DNA of 64,000 nucleotides from Stagonosporopsis chrysanthemi (Eukaryota; Ascomycota; Dothideomycetes; Pleosporales; Didymellaceae). Both the position numbers and the translations under genes were made by a program. The notes under the pieces were generated by a model, which did not search any database, was not told the origin of the DNA, and saw only the letters and a program-made list of their open reading frames with translations. Of the stretch, positions 22,694 through 34,900 are shown in pieces (position 1 is the first letter of the stretch; the number at the start of each line of letters is the position of its first letter). Where the stretch lies: NCBI GenBank assembly GCA_022560025.1, contig JAFISE010000016.1, positions 232,321 to 296,320 of the forward strand. The letters are read 5' to 3'.

Positions 22694-23593
22694 ATGCCCG
22701 TAATCGTCAGAGATGCAGGATTGGATGGTCTGGTGACGCTCGAAGCACGGCGTTGGGACCAAAGTGACAATCGAGCGGTTGTCTCACCTACGGCACTGGC
22801 CTTTTTGATTCCGGTGTTAGTCGTGTTCTTCTTTGCGCCATTGTGAGTTGATTATGTTACGTGAGATCATGATGTGAGGGGCTGACTTCGCATTCAGCTT
22901 GTGTGTGTTCTGCATTCGGAGGCGAAGGCGGGATACACCGGTCAGACGTGGACGTGCTTCGACCAAGCAACCTGCATTAGAACGTTCCGAGGCCAGGGAG
23001 CGACTGCAATCGGTAGTGGAAGTTTCGAATGTCACCAGGAACGAGAAGGCTGCATGTGTGAATGAAATCGAGGAGAAGACTGTCTCTGACTGTGAATCTA
23101 CCCTCGAGGAAGAGTGGTATGTTGTCAAACGCCAGGTATCAGATAGCCTTAAGGCTGATCAGGTGGTAGTACAATATGTCTCTCGTCACTGCGTGCGCCA
23201 TCTCCGCCAGAACCCGCGAAGCTGAGCAGCGAGAACGGTGTGATCGAGGAAGCCGCAATAGCGCCAGCCAAGTCAGAGTTCGAACAAGAGGAGATACTCA
23301 GGCTGAAGGAATGTGGTCATGAGTTTCACGCGGAATGTCTAATATCTTGGGTTGTGCTGCACAAAAAGAGCTGTCCGATTTGTCGAACTGTCTTCTACGA
23401 AGAACCAGAAAAGCTAACAGATATCGAGGCGCAGACAATAAACGCCGAAACAGTACTGGTCGATCCGGTGACACCTACACAGCCTCCTGTCACAAACTGG
23501 CACTATTTCTGGACCGGTCGCGACGCAAGGCAGACTCATACTGCGCCAGGTGCGCGATCAAGCTGGCGGCAATTCCGCAACTTCCGCTCGTGA
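22694..23593 (+). CDS. Single-pass membrane RING-H2 finger protein (probable E3 ubiquitin ligase)
   Basis: Three exons, 22694-22842, 22898-23116 and 23170-23593, give 263 residues. A hydrophobic segment (about residues 37-55, LAFLIPVLVVFFFAPL then LCVFC) followed by RRRRR predicts one membrane span with a cytosolic C-terminus. The RING-H2 domain lies at about 123-180. Its first Cys codon is split by intron 2 (TG at the exon 2 end, T at 23170), giving CTICL. A long acidic spacer follows, then CGHEFHAEC and CPIC, so the C3H2C3 set is complete. RING-H2 domains recruit E2 enzymes, so it is probably an E3 ligase on an endomembrane. The chosen acceptor (GGTAG, 23165-23169) is the only one I found that restores the first Cys pair. 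The substrate is unknown; the C-terminal tail (about 185-263) has no motif. Confidence 0.85.
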
Positions 23594-26500
23594 ATGAAGC
23601 TTCTGCAGCGAGAATTGATCTCACTCCAGAGACTCAATGGTCAATCTTACCTTGATCAGCAAAGGAATGCATAACTGGCCAGTCGACCAGCTTCCCGCAC
23701 CGAACAAGCTGGGCTATCAACTTGAAGCGGCATGCGCACAAGGAGACGCTTTGATTCCACTCAGCCAAGACTGCCGATAAGCAACAGCGCATAGGACGTC
23801 GTCGGCCAAGCAATAAGCAAGGGAGAGCATGACGAGGCCGAATGGTTGTAGTACAATCCAGCCAGCACCGATATAGCAGACCTCAAGCGCGTGGATACTG
23901 ACCGGAATGTGGAACGAGCACGATTAAGACTTAGGAACTATTTTGAAGCATATTTCCATTGTGAGCATTCTATCTACAGAGAGCGCTGGTGCTATAGCAA
24001 ACCAGGACCGTTCAAGTCGTGACGGAGAGAAGCGGCCTTGTTAGCATAGCCAAAAAATACGTGACAGACCTCAACGGTTACAACTGACTAGATGAATTAA
24101 TACATATCCGCGAGTACCTGTCTAGCTCTTCTCGCTTCAACCTTGCGGGTACGACCAAAGGGCATCCAAAGTCGTTGACCGATTCGTGCAGTTGGTCATT
24201 TATGGCTTGTTGGTTTAGAATCTGTTCGATACGTACATGGTAACTGTTGAGATAAAAAACATCACTTTCGTCCAAGCGTTCGAAAAATCAACATGTGTTC
24301 CAAAGAAATGGTCTACATGTTCATGCAGTGAGATTTGAGCTGTAGAGTCTAGCGACACTGCATGTGCCATCGTTTCCCTTGTTCATTTTGTTAGGACGAG
24401 AGATGCAAAATCGTCTCTGTCTAATTTACCAAACTGCGCTCCCAGGACTTTGAGAAGAACGACCTGAAACAATTGGTCCGATATCGATCTCAATTTAGCA
24501 GCAGATTCCACCGCACCATTATTACTGGGACAGCTCTCTTTCCGTCTCACGGTCTTTTGCCTGATGTCGCTGCTCTTGGAACTATCTCCTCTGCACAAGT
24601 CTTCGATGATTCATCCAGCGTCTTCTTCTCGGAGATTGCCTCAACGATCTATTTCCTCAAGATCAAGGCGTCCGCCATGCCCACATTGACCAGTCATAAC
24701 CAAACGATAACATACTTCCGTCACCGACATATTCCTCGGGCCGGGAGTTCTTGTGGGCTTTGCTGAGGCTAGGTGTCTCCGTCAAGATACCCGAGTAGCG
24801 TGGTTTCTCCTTTTGAAAGCAGGTTTTGGACTTCTGACCATGCGCTGTCGTTGCCAACAACGAGATCGAAGTCGACTCCTGTTGTACTAGCTGCGAATTA
24901 AAGGTCGTGTTTCTCAACTGCTTTTTGACAGAGGCCGACTTCTTGCAGCTTCTCATTAAACACGATCGAATATGAGTCCAAGCTCTCGTACAGCAGTTTC
25001 ATCAGTGCGCGATGATCGATTTCGGGCCGTCCATTGAACTTCTCCTCCTCTGTTTTCCCTGCTTGTCGGCGCCATTACCGTCTCACTAGATCTCGCCATA
25101 GAGTGTGACAATCTTTATCACGTCTGGCTCCGGGCGCGAACACTGTTCGAAACGATCTTAGAAGCCAGTATCTCTCGGAGCAAGCTGTCCGCAATAATTG
25201 TGCAAATCATGGAACCAGCCTTGCGTCTCGATCTCATGTAACATGTCATGGACTGTGAAGGGGATGGTTTTGCTTTGTAGCATGTTGGCTAGAGTAAAGG
25301 AAACCGGATCCACCCCACAAATGGCGATTTTGAGATAAGTCCGGCTGGACATGCTGTCGAAATGATAGGCTTGCCTGACACTTCAGAGTGATTTCAAAGT
25401 GATCAACAGAAATCTTGCATATCACGAACGTTTGGCTGTGAAAGGCCTTATCGTTCGTGACTGTTGCCGAGAGCAGGAGAATGCCTTACCTCATGCTCAG
25501 CGACTGCCTGATCTGTCTGGTACTTCTGCATGACTTCTCTTTTAGTGTCATCTCGACCGTGGCCGACGCGAACCTGCCGAGCTTTTGGTATGTCGGGAGC
25601 GAGCGTACAAATCTGTTGCACTGAAGTCGCGCATCGAGTCAACGCTTCGGTCCCAAAATCAGGCCGCTGTTGATACCATAGTGCTCAGTCCAGAGTGTCT
25701 CGGTAGGATTGTTGTGAGTATTGTCAGTAGAGTCTCTGATCGCAGTCAGATAAGAACCGCTTTTTAATCATCCAAGAGCCTTTGCGGCATATAGACCTAG
25801 GTACCGGACAACCTCGGTTTCGTTACAGCGAGAGCTGCCTAAGTACTATTCAAATCAGTTACCTTTGGGAGCATCAATCTGTTACAAGCGGTTGCACAGC
25901 ATAGACTTAACTTCGAACGTCTGGTGCTTACTCGGTAGGTCAGTATGAGGCCCTGACAGATGATGCATATGGTGGTATCTGTCCGGAATCAGATTATCCT
26001 GGATCGGGGCGATAATTCCTCCTCCGCATTCAAAGATTGTTCTAGTCCTCTTTTGTGACGTCTTTTCACTGCCTCCATTTCAACGGGGAGATTGAAGCAG
26101 GCCGGGAGCGTCTCGTTAAGAAAGCTTCGATGATGGCGGCGCGTTCATACTGAAGCACACGTGCTCAACACAACACGACAACGAGGTCTGACTATTATGA
26201 AGAATAAACTGAAACCAGCCGCAGTGTACTTCAGAAGTTTAATCTTTTTCTGTTCTATACTGAGTATCTGAACTCAGCAGGCTAGCAGGTTACTTTCTTC
26301 ACTTAAGCAGTCAGTGCCACGCGAGCCATACGTCATGTCCCGTGTAAAGCAATTCCGGCCCAGCTTACATGAAGTTGACCTTCTGATGTGCATCCCCTGA
26401 GATTCTCTTCCGTCGCAGCGCCAAAGGTCTATATCACCGCGCCAATCCAGGGGTCGAGTGGGCACATTTTGGCTCCTTTTTGGCCGCGACATCCTCCCAT

Positions 26501-26903
26501 TGAGCAGTCGCCTGAACATACGCAAGGATAGAATGTGAGATCCATTTCTCCGGTCTGCATCGAATATCAAGTAGCCTATATCGCGACCCAAATAACCCAA
26601 GTACCGTAATCCATTGATCTTCATCTCACGGTCCACCCCGCAAAACCAATGTCTCACTAACCGAAGTAGGCAGTTCCGAGAACTTCGGGATGACGCTGGA
26701 GATTCGAAGAATGGTGTTGCGGAGGAGGACCCGCGGTCCCTGCATGAGACTGATCAACAATGACGTGTGACGAAGCGCACTGTGCCAGAAACGCGATTTG
26801 ATAAAGTGGATGCGGGGTCGCAAACACCGACTACATAGTGGAAGTGCTCATGTGTCGAAGAATTTGTATACTGAACTGAAGCTTTGTACAAACTACAAAT
26901 AAC
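23594..26903. other. 3.3-kb gene-poor stretch containing a decayed monooxygenase gene
   Basis: Apart from the pseudogene annotated at 24700-25352, no coherent frame was found. 25360-26900 holds scattered short frames (for example 26274-26657 minus, 127 codons, Arg-rich) with no family resemblance. The right end is the promoter of the epoxide hydrolase gene. Confidence 0.4.
24700..25352 (-). pseudogene. Decayed TetX-like FAD-dependent monooxygenase
   Basis: Reading the minus strand in shifting frames recovers successive blocks of a TetX/salicylate-hydroxylase-like flavoprotein in the right order. These are the N-terminal Rossmann strand (KIAICGVDPVSFTLANMLQS, 25352-25270), a DLHNYCGQLA block (to 25158), KFNGRPEIDHRALMKLLYES (about 25040-24975), FDLVVGNDSAWSEVQNLL (about 24870-24815), and KPRYSGI...GDGSM (about 24805-24715). 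Stops (for example TAA near 25158) and frame changes separate them. The Rossmann GxGxxG is degraded (G-V-D-P-V-S), so FAD binding is lost. Intact members hydroxylate aromatic or antibiotic-like substrates using FAD and NAD(P)H. The C-terminal half could not be traced left of 24700. Broken beyond doubt; family fairly sure. Confidence 0.75.
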
Positions 26904-28271
26904 ATGGCCGACATCAAGCCATTCGACCCAAATATCCCTCAAGAGGAGGTTGATCGACTATTCAGAAAGCTCAAAGACACGCGCCTTCCCGAAATCCCAG
27001 TGGTACCGGATGCAGGAGATGATTATGGTGCGCCCCGATGCTTGGCCTTGCCAGGGATGCAGCGTACTAACTGTCTCTAGGTCCGTCGTTGGAATGGATT
27101 AACAAGCTGAAGAACTTCTGGCAGGACAAGTACTCATGGCCTGAAGTGCAGAAGAAGATATCTAAATGGCACCACTTTACTACCGAGATTGAGAACCTGA
27201 AGGTTCACTTTATCCATGAGAGAGCCAGAACGAGGCAGAAGGAGGCAATTCCTCTGTTGTTGGTACATGGCTGGCCAGGAACGTTTTACGAGTAGGCGAA
27301 CCACCCTTTCCTTGCATTGCGCTGCTTGAAAGTTGCCAGAATTTGCTTTTTGGCTATACTGACAACGCCAGGTTCCAAAATGTTATGCATCCACTCCTTG
27401 ATCCCAAGGATCCCAAGGCACCCGTTTTTGACCTGGTCGTACCCTCACTACCTGGATTCTGCTGGTCTCAAGGTCCGCCACGGGGTTGGACTCTTCAAGA
27501 CACAGGGCGCATCTACGATGTCCTGATGAAGCGACTCGGGTACGAGTCCTATGCCGCACAAGCAGGCGACTGGGGACACTGGGTTGTTCGTGAGCTCGGG
27601 TCTGGTCGGTACAATGCCTGCAAAGCGGTGCACACGAACATGTGCCCTGGCGCGCCACCCAAGGGCTATAAGATGAATGAGAAAGAGCAGGCAGCCATGG
27701 ACCGCGCTAAGTGGTGGATGGGTGAGCATTTGAATGAGGGCCACATGGGTTATGCGATCGAGATGCGCACACGACCGCAGACGATTGGAGTAGCCTTCAA
27801 CGATAATCCGATTGGTATCATGATGTTCATCGGAGAGAAGTACGATGAGCTGGCCGACCCAACGATTGGGACCGCCACGCTTGATAAGGAAGAGTACGTG
27901 AAGGACGTATGTACGACACTATCATTGTACTTCTTCACGCCGCCGAGTATCATGACAAGCATGCTGTGCTATTACAATAACGTGCGCCATGAGGTGTACA
28001 CAGAATTCAATGCGAAGGAGGAGAACCTAATCAGGGTGCCGTTGGGTGTCAGTACGTTCCCGTACGACGCGTTCCCGGTACCGAAGGCTGGCGCCGAGAC
28101 GACTACGACGAATCTGAAGTTCTTTAGAGGTGAGTGTGCGCTCAGCAGAAGTGTGTGGAAACTAACGTGTTTGCAGAACGAGAACATGGAGGGCATTTCG
28201 CCTGCATGGAGATGCATGAGGAGATGGTGACCGATATGCGTGACTTCTTCGGCGAGTTTTATATACCCTAG
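26904..28271 (+). CDS. Epoxide hydrolase (alpha/beta-hydrolase, EHN type)
   Basis: Four exons, 26904-27027, 27081-27291, 27372-28129 and 28177-28271, give 395 residues, the usual size for microsomal/juvenile-hormone-type epoxide hydrolases. It opens epoxides to diols by an Asp-ester mechanism. The N-terminal EHN domain (about 3-110) begins IKPFDPNIPQEEVDRLF. The oxyanion motif HGWP is at 104-107. The nucleophile Asp178 sits in QAGDWGHW, and the catalytic His371 in HGGHFACME near the end. The third acid should lie near residue 330-345. No N-terminal membrane anchor is seen, so it is likely soluble, unlike mammalian mEH. All introns are short GT-AG. The decayed monooxygenase 1.5 kb upstream might once have worked with it (epoxidation then hydrolysis), but that is only a thought. 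Confidence 0.93.
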
Positions 28272-29449
28272 TAGTAGCGACGAAACAAAATATCTAGCTG
28301 TTTGAATCTTTGACGATCACGTATGCAAGAGCAGCGGTGTTGCTGCGATGATCTGCTCAGAAGTTAGACGCAATTGTTGAACCTGTCGGAGACGATAACA
28401 GTCGCTGTTTTTGTTTATACTTGACACGCTGGGTTCTACTCCAGACTCCAACTAGGTAGATTTGCAGGAGCCCCTGACATCTCCGTCAGAGCAAGTCTAC
28501 CATGAGAAATCGTGGAGCCGCTCGAAAGACATTTGTGACACCTACCAGATCTGATACAACAAGCGCCGACGGTGAAAATGTTCGCACTCGCAGTAGCGAG
28601 GCTGCCTTTCAGCTTCTGTCAGACAACGAGTCGCACAAACTGCAAGGGGAAGTGCAGGTGAAGCAGCATCCTTCCAGTCCTTCCTGTGATTTGACTGAGC
28701 AAGGAGGTACAGGCACGGTCATCGGCGTGGCAACCACATGTATTGGTGTTGCCATGATCCAGTCGTGGGCGCGCCCCTGCCACAACACACCCTGCTCTTT
28801 CTCTGACTGCAGCGCTTAGGCTTCGTCCGACAGTCACATCTTGCGAGACGCAGCAGATGATCGGCAGCGATGTGAGCATCAGGATTCGAGACCATTTCTT
28901 AGATAGTCGCTGGTGGGAACACTAAGAATATTGGAAGGTGGAACCAAAGTTCACAGCTATCCAGACACTGTCTTGTGCTGGATTTGGTCTCAGTATGCCA
29001 GGATTGATCTCGGGTGTCAGTCATCGTAATGTGAGCATTAAGGTAAGGATAGGAGTCGGACAGCGAATACAGCATCCAGAGCCGTGATGAGCTGAGCGGG
29101 CAGTCGTAGTCTGGTCAAGCGCATAACAGGCGTTGCGATAAGGCACTACTGCAGGCTCGGAGATTATCCGCAAGCGCGAACTGTTCACGAGGAAGGCGCA
29201 ATGCCCCTTTACAGTTCTCCATGTCCAGGGTCTGGGAGGTCCTCTGCGTCTCAATGCTCTTCCTCTCCAGTCGTTCCACCTGCCAGCAACTGGAGCTGCT
29301 GCCCCGCTACACGTCCACGACGTTTGCTTGCCCGCCCGTTGAAAGCGCGCCGCAGTCTCAGGTACCCACCTCTTCGCGCCCCTTCATTTCGCGGGGCCGC
29401 CGTCATCTCCGGGGCCACCTCATGAGAGCTAGCTGCGCCTCTCGTCGCT
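28272..29449. other. 1.2-kb intergenic stretch, no gene seen
   Basis: A 105-codon plus frame (28502-28819) is Ser/Thr-rich and has no recognisable feature. The right 250 bases are CT-rich and are the likely promoter/leader of the TBC gene. No RNA genes or repeats. Confidence 0.4.
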
Positions 29450-31961
29450 ATGAGGGATGAGGCTGCTGCTGCAGACCTCTCTGGCAGCGCTCTGACTGCG
29501 ACCACCTCGGATCCCAGCGCGCCGCACGAACCCTCCCAATGCGTGTCGCCCTCGAACGTAGCGAAACCCTCGCTGAAAGGCCCCGCATCGCGCGGATGGC
29601 TCCCCAGCGTGCGCCGACCGCGAACCAGCCCAGGGCCCAGGGCTTCAGCTCTGAGGACGACGCGGGTGCTGGCTGGGGGCGATGACCGTCGCGACTCAGC
29701 CTTGGCGTCGTCGTCTTGCACGGTGAAGAGCAATGAGCCTACCTCGCCCACCAGTCTGCGCCGGACTCCAAGTCTCCCTGCAATTGTTGTTCACGACGAG
29801 CATGCAGTGGGGCCGCGCAGCCAATTGTCGCGCTATTCCCTCGACTCGAGCAATGACGGCGGACCAACCTTCCAAGGTCTTGACATGGACATACCCACTG
29901 GCAGCTTCGACGACTTCACATCGCCCGCCCAGATATCCTTCTCGAAGCGTGGTAGCATGATGCTGGGTGGCAAGAAAGCAAACAGACGCAGCAAACAGAT
30001 TAGTTTGGCTCTGGACGGCGCAGACGCGCCTGCGACCGCGCCCAGCACGCCACCGAAAGCAGAAGGGCAAGAGCCGTCAAAGGAACGGGAAGGACTGTCG
30101 CCGCCGGCTACGTTGCTGAGTGCTACCCGTTTGTCGCCTACACCGCGCCCAGTTTCACGCCTCTCAGCGCGCAGTAGGACTGGCCATCGAGTGCTCTCTG
30201 CAGATGAGATGACCTTGTCGCGCAAGGTTCGCTCGATGTACCAACACGGCAACGAAAGTGATGTGAATTGGGAAGAAGACACGAGCAGCCTGCCCAACGT
30301 CCCAATCCACAATAGTGTTGCTTCAGACATCACTGCAAACGATTCGACCCTAACCGTAAACCGCAAGCAAGACGATGCAAGCTCTTTCATGAGCTCTAGA
30401 GGAGACGACCGTATACCGAAAGCGCCTACAGAGACTGCAGGAGGGCTTGAAGATTGGGCCGACCTTGGGAATTCCGAGGTCGATAGATATGGCTTCATCG
30501 TCTCAAAGAAGCCAGGCTCTCGCGAAGGCGCCAATGGTGACGCAATGAATGGCCCAGACGAACCGCGGATCCAGCGAGTCTCGACAGCTTTGCAACTCAT
30601 CGCGGAGGAACCGCGGCACAGAGGAATTGGATATAGCGTATCTAGGGCTCGTTCCTCCCGGTCTGCCGACCCGCGAGCATCCCCGCTCAAGCGACGTGTT
30701 TCGCTGAAGTCAACGAAGCAAGCGAGGTCAATCTTTTCAAACAGGACATCAGGCACGCGAACCTCACACCATCCACTGCGTCAAGCGACAAACAGACTCC
30801 CACACAATAGAGAGCGTCGATTACTCGAAGAGGCTAGCGATATGCTCAAGCTGCCGCCAGGACTTGCACAGGTTGCCGAACAGCGAGAAGGCGGTAGAAT
30901 GGCCAGATCAATGAAGGCGAAAGAAATCAAAAGAGATGAAAAGTGGAGAGCAATGGCCAAAGTGGTAAAGACTGGCACAGTCAAGGGTGGCGGCATGCTC
31001 TTCGAGTTCGACACCAAGGATCCAAAACTAGTCACACGCACATGGAAAGGCATACCCGACCGTTGGAGAGCGACAGCCTGGTATTCTTTTCTCGCAGAGA
31101 GCGCAAAGAAGAAGCAGGACAGTCCATCGGAGGATGAGTTGATTGAATGCTTCTATGAGCTTCAAGCAGAGAGCTCTGCCGAAGACGTTCAAATCGACGT
31201 GGACGTTCCACGAACTATTAATAGGCACATCATGTTCAGGAGGCGATATCGTGGAGGGTGAGTGACGGCTCTGGACTGAAGTGAGAGTGAGGCTAACATG
31301 CAGCAGCCAACGGCTACTGTTCCGTGTGCTCCACGCCATGTCTCTGTATCTGCCAGATACAGGTTATGTTCAAGGCATGGCGCCTCTTGCTGCCACGTTA
31401 CTCTGCTATTACGAGGAAGACAGGGCGTTTGTGATGCTGGTTCGTCTGTGGATGCTTCGAGGCCTTGAGAGACTTTACGAATCTGGATTCTCTGGTTTGA
31501 TGGACGCTCTAGACGACTTTGAGAAGAATTGGCTGCGTGGTGGAGATGTAGCCAAGATATTGGTGAGTAGAGTCTTGCCCTTCGCGTGACTGAACGCTAG
31601 CTAATGGGCGACATAGGACGAGATGGGCGTTGCCTCGACCGCCTGGGGAACCCGATGGTACCTGACTCTGTTCAATTACTCGCTTCCGTTTCAGGCCCAG
31701 TTGCGTGTCTGGGATGTCTTCATGCTCTTGGGCGACGCCTCTCATTCCAACGATCCAACATCCAAATTCAGTGGTGACCTGGATGTCTTACACGCGACAT
31801 CTGCAGCACTAATCGATGCAACAAGGGAGATCCTGTTGGATTCAGACTTCGAAAACGCCATGAAGGTATTGACCTCCTGGATCCCAATCAAAGACGAGGA
31901 CCTTCTCATGCGCGTGGCAAGAACTGAGTACAAACTGCGAAAGAAGCGAGCGAGTGCTTGA
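29450..31961 (+). CDS. TBC-domain protein (Rab GTPase-activating protein)
   Basis: Three exons, 29450-31257, 31304 or 31307-31562, and 31617-31961, give 802 or 803 residues. TBC proteins switch off Rab GTPases in membrane traffic by supplying catalytic Arg and Gln fingers. Residues 1-480 are a long Ser/Arg/Pro-rich, probably disordered region. The TBC domain starts at about 530 with TWKGIPDRWRATAW. The Arg finger is Arg588 in DVDVPRTINRH, and the Gln finger is Gln625 in YVQGM, so both are present. The domain runs to about residue 775, with a short basic tail (KLRKKRASA). Intron 1 ends in a CAGCAG tandem acceptor, so one Ser may be included or skipped. The start is the first ATG after an in-frame stop. 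Target Rab not predictable; family sure. Confidence 0.92.
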
Positions 31962-34900
31962 AGAGGGTTGGTGCTCCGGTCCTCTGGACTCGACCAGATC
32001 GATGGAAAGCGGGATCGGGAAGTTCAGTGGGGTCTTAGCCCACCATATCCGCGCATCCTTACTGCTTCGAGTATCACTTAACGGCACAGCGTCGATCTTC
32101 TGAGATCAGTGGCTTGATGGCGTCGCGTGCTTACAACGTGGCTGTCACGTTTTTGCTCTTGGATCGCACAACCTTGCTTTTCTGGCATCGCAGGTGTGCA
32201 ATTTAACCACCAGCGATTGCACTATACTTTTCTTTGCTTTAGCAGCGCAACATCATCCTTGCAGTGTCAAGATTTCCTTGCTCTTCCACGATACTGCGTC
32301 TTCGCGCAGAGTCATTCCGACTGCTTATGCACAGTATCTCTTTCAAAAGGCGCACATTGGGTGGATCAGGTCTTACGGCAGTTGCACAAGATACCTCTTG
32401 CTTTTTTATGCTCGCTATACAGTACATTCATGGTTGACGAATTCGGCACATATCGCCAATTTTGTAGTTATAATCGATAATCACATTTTCCACAGCCAAG
32501 ACCAATTCTAGACCTACTCAAAGTGCGTGACCCTAAAACGGCTATACTCCAGCGAGGATTGCTTGCGAAATGCAGACACAGCAAGAAAGGACAAGGCCTC
32601 GCACGGAAGAACATACCAGGCGTCCAACTTTTGTGGACTGGTACACGACTGGCGCAGAAACCCAGAGCCGGCGTCGCGCTCCGAGGCAGTCATGGCGCAT
32701 CCGTGGCGTCTCCATGATCGACAACGTCTGACGCACTTACGGTTAAACGCCCGGGCGGAGGCGGAGACGGGTGCCCCAGCGATTTGGGCCTTCTCCGTTA
32801 CTATACCGCCATCGCATCACCCCAACAAGCAACAGATCAGCAAGATCGGCAGCGCGGCAGCAAGAAAGGGTGCTTGACAAAGACTGTTTGCCAACTTGTG
32901 TGTGTCGCTTAGCCCTGCAACAGCAATGGGTGCGCGCGAGGACCACGTTACAGTCGCATGAAGAAAAGCTTTTCTTGCATGGGAGGTAGGGATTTGGGAG
33001 CTCGTCATGGTAGTGATGAACGGTGGCTTTTGCGTGGTTTACAATGGGAGCTATGTTGGTGAGGGTTCGGGAGCAAGGTGGCTTGAGGGACGTGCGGCCT
33101 ATAACATGCAGTAGAGATGCTGATACTTGACTTTGAAGGTAAGGTCTGCGAGCACTGGCTCTGTAGATTGGACGGCTTGTAGACCTCGGCACTACTCCCC
33201 GGTAACGTCGATGGATCGGTTCGCTTGAAACGTAGATCCTGATACTGAATGCGGTGTCTAGACGCAGCCGTTCCGGGGACACAGATTGACATACTGATAT
33301 CAATTATTGTAGCTTCTAGATGCAGCTACTTCGGCAACACAGATTGAAGGGGCTACTAGTTGGAAGTGTACAGTGAAGATCGCAATCCATCATGCCGAGT
33401 TCGAATCGGAAAGCAAAAGCATATTGTCGGAGAATGCTCCGTGCTACATTCACGTACTGAACACATTCCCAAAGTACACTCTGGACCAATTACGGACAAA
33501 ATATACCCAATGAATCATCGAGGCCACGCGTTCCTGGCACGACGTTCACGCCATATGTCACGTGTATACACTTGTAAGGAAGTGCACTTGAAAATCCCCA
33601 GGCAGCGAGCAAGGAGAGGCCGGTTCCACTGCTGCACCAATAGATGTAGAGTGGTTTAGATTGTGTTTGCAGGTTATACATTGGAGACAGATCCAGGTGC
33701 GCATTCCAATGTCTTGGACGACTCAGGCTCTATTGAATGGCTGCCCATCTCGTTCTTGCACAGATTCTGCCTCCCAGTGAAGCATACGGGTATTGGGTTT
33801 CATGGCGGTGAGAGTGTGGAAGCCTGAAAACACACAGTACAATACGATCATTTCCGGCATCGTCTAACAACGTAGACTAAGCCAGCAGATACAATTGGGT
33901 TGCAGTCGGCTTTCCAGAAGCGGTCTGAACGAGTGTTGACAAGGGACGATTGGCTACGTCAGATTTGGTCTTGCCGGATCGGGTAACCACAGATCCAGAT
34001 GACGTTCGATGTGGCGAACTCGCTTCTTCTTGCCTCGTCGGTGTTTGCCTCTCTCAGCCCATCCGCGCGTCGCCAACACATTCGTTGCGGGACTCGATTG
34101 AGACGAATTCACGGTTCAGTGAGTAATTTTCGGCCACACCGAGGGCAACCTGCGTGAGTGTGTTGCGTCGTCGTGGGTCAAGCAACCGACCCGAGCAAGT
34201 CGACGCTGATCATGGGCTGATTTCCTAAGGTGAGGCGAGTGATCGACGACGCCATGCCCCTATGAAGAAATGAAGGGATGATGACCTCGCGAGGCCCTTC
34301 GCACGACCGTCGAGTCGGAAGATGAGGTACAGATGGCCTCCCAGAAACGTGAAGGCGGAGCCGAAAGCACATTCACGAGTGGGCCTAGTTCAGCGCACGC
34401 TCTGTCTGCCCTACATCGGTGCGCTAACCACCACTGCAGCCCATAACGATCCGAGGACGCTAGATTGCCTCGAAGTCCAGCTTGCGTATTCCGTGCGCGT
34501 ACACCCTGGCTCATGGCGGTCGCATTACCACTAGAGGAGTTCCTGGATATCGGCTCCTCTATCCAGTGCGTGTAAGCAGACAGTGGTCAGCTTTTGTGGG
34601 CGGCTATGCTTCAAACGTCTCCATCTTGGATGTACAATAGTCAACGGGACGAAGGCACGGCGGATCCAATATGCATGGCTACTTCCGCTTCACGCATCAC
34701 TACTGCAAGCCGCATCATTTCGATGCCATGAACGCTTGGCAACCAAGCAGTAGTGAGGCACATGAGTGAGCTGGGTTGTCTGGCCGCGTTGTCACAGACA
34801 CAGTCCGTTGTCTTCAAGCAGGACGCCAGCAAGCCACAGGGTTCTTCAAGGCCTCATTTGCGCTCGCTTCAGTCCAAACTGTATGGCGGCTACAACAAGC

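Noticed and set aside
33320..33350. CTTCGGCAACACAGATTGAA, slightly like the 5' part of U6 RNA
   Set aside because: The invariant ACAGAGA and AGC box are absent, and the word is part of a local duplication.
33380..33420. GAGTTCGAATCGG, resembling a tRNA T-arm
   Set aside because: Stem pairs only four bases around a shifted loop, and no acceptor, D or anticodon arms fit upstream.
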